From Tissierellia bacterium (GTDB lineage Bacteria > Bacillota > Clostridia > Tissierellales > Peptoniphilaceae), in the NCBI GenBank assembly GCA_030540635.1, contig JAUNVW010000005.1:1-62882 (forward strand): a stretch of DNA of 62,882 nt, read 5' to 3'. The notes below the pieces were generated by a model. It saw nothing but the letters and a program-made list of their open reading frames with translations. It ran no database searches and had not been told where the DNA came from. The position numbers and the translations under genes were made by a program. This document shows, piece after piece, positions 61,501 to 62,882 of this stretch (positions are counted from its first letter, which is position 1; each line of letters opens with the position of its first letter).

Positions 61501-61531
61501 GAAGAAAACCGATCTATGATCGGTTTTCTTC
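61501..61531. terminator. Perfect 14-bp hairpin, two-way terminator
   Basis: GAAGAAAACCGATC (61501-61514), TAT loop, GATCGGTTTTCTTC (61518-61531), just after the zinc-ribbon gene. The convergent gene ends at 61670. Confidence 0.85.
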
Positions 61532-61669
61532 AAAGAGGTACAAACATGCTTTCCATACAACTCATAAAAACATCAGCAGAATCATTTCATGATTTTGTAG
61601 AAAAGAAGTTATGTATCTTAATTATACGAGATTTAAATCTGATTGGCAAGGGAAATCGTATTCTAAAAA

Positions 61670-62632
61670 TTATTTGAAATCCTCGAGCAAGCCCGTTAAA
61701 GGGATATGCTCGTTATATACTCCCGGTAATAATTCTGTGAAACAAAGACCGACTTCTGTTCCTTCGGCATTGAGAATACGGCATAAATTTTCGAAATAAT
61801 ACAGATTCAACTGTCCTTTCATCATTGGCACAATTTCATAATACTCTTCCTTAATTCCTGGGATTTCCACAGACCAAGATGATGAGAACTTCAGATCATG
61901 GGCCGTCATGAATTCCAAAGGTTTTACTACATAATCTTGAACCCGTTTACTTTCGCCGTTTTTCAAAATATAGGTACCATCACAACTTGGTCGGTGATTG
62001 GGATAATGAAAGAGCATGATCTCCTCACCGTCATAAAAACGAAGAGAAAACCATTCCCAATGGGTTTTTGTTGAAAATAAATTAAAAGGACCACCTTGTT
62101 TATCGAACCATGTAAGGCCTTTGACGGGGATTTTTTTGTGATCAATCGTTAAAAATCCCCGTGTCGCCATATTCGTAATCGAGCAATAATAGCTCCGATC
62201 GCGAGAAGAATCCGTTCCCATTTGAAGAATACCCTTATCCCCATGCCAAATTAAATCCTTCGTAAATTCACAATTGAGGGCATAGGAGAAATTCTCTCCG
62301 ATTCCTTTAAAATTCATGCCTTGTTCGGAACGGGAACAATAGGATCCATTCATTTCGATCTTAGAATCGGTCAATTGAATTTCTTTTCGATACAAACTAT
62401 TTTTTTGATAAAAAAGATGTTCATTGTCCTTGAAATTTGTTATCGCGAGCATAATGGTCCATGGCTTTAAAATAATCATATTATTGGCTACGATGGTGAA
62501 TTGAAAAGTATAGAGGTTTTTATCATCATCTTGTAAAATTCCGGTGGCATACCACCATTCGTGTATTGCTTTGTGTTCACCCCACTCTTTATCAAAAGAT
62601 AAATCCTCTTCTTTGAACAATACTTTTTCCAT
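61670..62632 (-). CDS. AttH/CrtC-like lipocalin-domain protein
   Basis: The 320-residue protein has the two-lipocalin layout of the AttH / carotenoid 1,2-hydratase (CrtC) group. Near the start is HEWWYATGIL; then come KGLTWFDKQGGPF, HWEWFSLRFYDGEEIMLFHYPN and a C-terminal half ending in VGLCFTELLPG. Trp-rich motifs like HEWWY and HWEWF are the family's hallmark. It has no signal peptide, so it is probably cytoplasmic. CrtC itself hydrates carotenoids; no carotenoid genes are here, so the substrate is unknown. AAAGGAAG precedes the ATG. Confidence 0.8.
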   Translation of the reverse strand: MEKVLFKEEDLSFDKEWGEHKAIHEWWYATGILQDDDKNLYTFQFTIVANNMIILKPWTIMLAITNFKDNEHLFYQKNSLYRKEIQLTDSKIEMNGSYCSRSEQGMNFKGIGENFSYALNCEFTKDLIWHGDKGILQMGTDSSRDRSYYCSITNMATRGFLTIDHKKIPVKGLTWFDKQGGPFNLFSTKTHWEWFSLRFYDGEEIMLFHYPNHRPSCDGTYILKNGESKRVQDYVVKPLEFMTAHDLKFSSSWSVEIPGIKEEYYEIVPMMKGQLNLYYFENLCRILNAEGTEVGLCFTELLPGVYNEHIPLTGLLEDFK

Positions 62633-62763
62633 AGAATCTTCCTTTCTTTGGTTTATATATACCCAATATATAAAAAGAAGTGTAAAAAAATCTTCCTATA
62701 GGAATCCATCAATTTCCGATATATATCATGCTGAAATGATTTCATCGTTAAAAAAGGAATAAA

Positions 62764-62788
62764 AAAGAGAGGAATGAATCCTCTCTTT
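62764..62788 (-). terminator. Terminator of the partial gene at the window end
   Basis: AAAGAGAGGA (62764-62773) pairs with TCCTCTCTTT (62779-62788). On the minus strand the stem is followed by a run of T, so it ends the gene whose stop is at 62810. Confidence 0.75.
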
Positions 62789-62809
62789 AAACTCTAGTGC
62801 CAAATAATT

Positions 62810-62882
62810 TTATACTAATCCTACATATTTCCATCGAATTGGATTTGATGTCCTTACTAAATATATGGTGGAGATGGCGGGA
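62810..62882 (-). CDS. C-terminal end of an unknown gene (partial)
   Basis: The last 23 codons of a minus-strand gene enter the window: the product ends with ISTIYLVRTSNPIRWKYVGL and then V, followed by a stop at 62810-62812. A terminator follows 22 bases after the stop. The composition is protein-like and the terminator placement fits, but the family cannot be told from so short a piece. Confidence 0.4.
   Translation of the reverse strand, partial: PAISTIYLVRTSNPIRWKYVGLV

Overview
The window is a low-G+C chromosomal segment of an anaerobic Gram-positive bacterium. I read it as Bacillota, Clostridia or Tissierellia-like. The signs are four T-box leaders, a CIRCE element before hrcA-grpE-dnaK, frequent TTG starts with strong Shine-Dalgarno sites, the yybS-gdpP-rplI-dnaB block, KtrAB potassium uptake, an Rnf ferredoxin:NAD+ oxidoreductase operon and a sufCBDSU operon. 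No species can be named from sequence alone. Nearly all genes are on the + strand and are housekeeping. There is no intact mobile element, CRISPR array, rRNA gene or prophage.

Layout. 1-1740: accessory debris (truncated IS3-type orfA, one small hypothetical gene, decayed fragments). 1752-6079: T-box-metG-tatD-rnmV-rsmA (translation and RNA processing). 6136-8650: two small glutaredoxin-like genes, a DUF1858 gene, a Trp T-box with trpP, and a lone acyl-CoA dehydratase activase. 8813-14145: hisS, T-box-thrS, a C_GCAxxG_C_C protein, and leader-infC-rpmI-rplT. 14183-22385: ktrB-ktrA, an rRNA/tRNA methyltransferase, a glycosyltransferase, malic enzyme, a radical SAM protein, a free-standing ATP-cone protein, a sugar mutarotase and corA. 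22428-30042: DUF2232-gdpP-rplI-dnaB-GNAT-dnaD-dnaC/dnaI-like-nnrE (c-di-AMP turnover, ribosome, replication initiation). 30103-33500: a small membrane protein, T-box-serS, a D,D-carboxypeptidase and tRNA-Arg(CCU). 33539-41930: the heat-shock block hrcA-grpE-dnaK, dnaJ-prmA-rsmE-mtaB, HIT and rpsU. 42028-46436: rpiB-polA-coaE-lytic transglycosylase and tRNA-Leu(GAG). 46591-51577: rnfCDGEAB. 51653-56561: sufCBDSU. 56631-62882: fba, an asnB-like gene, a gene-free decayed stretch, ppk2 with a zinc-ribbon gene, an AttH/CrtC-like gene, and the end of one more gene on the minus strand.

How it works together. The cell charges and guards translation through amino-acid-sensing T-boxes, whose specifier codons ATG, TGG, ACT and TCC match metG, trpP, thrS and serS. 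It conserves energy by Rnf coupling of ferredoxin oxidation to ion transport, which needs the Fe-S clusters assembled by Suf. I found no clearly new multi-gene system. The observations most worth testing are small: a helix that encloses tRNA-Arg(CCU) and that tRNA's all-A/U D-stem, a hairpin placed between the Shine-Dalgarno site and start of rnfC, an asparagine-synthetase homologue without its glutaminase cysteine, and a free-standing ATP-cone protein.
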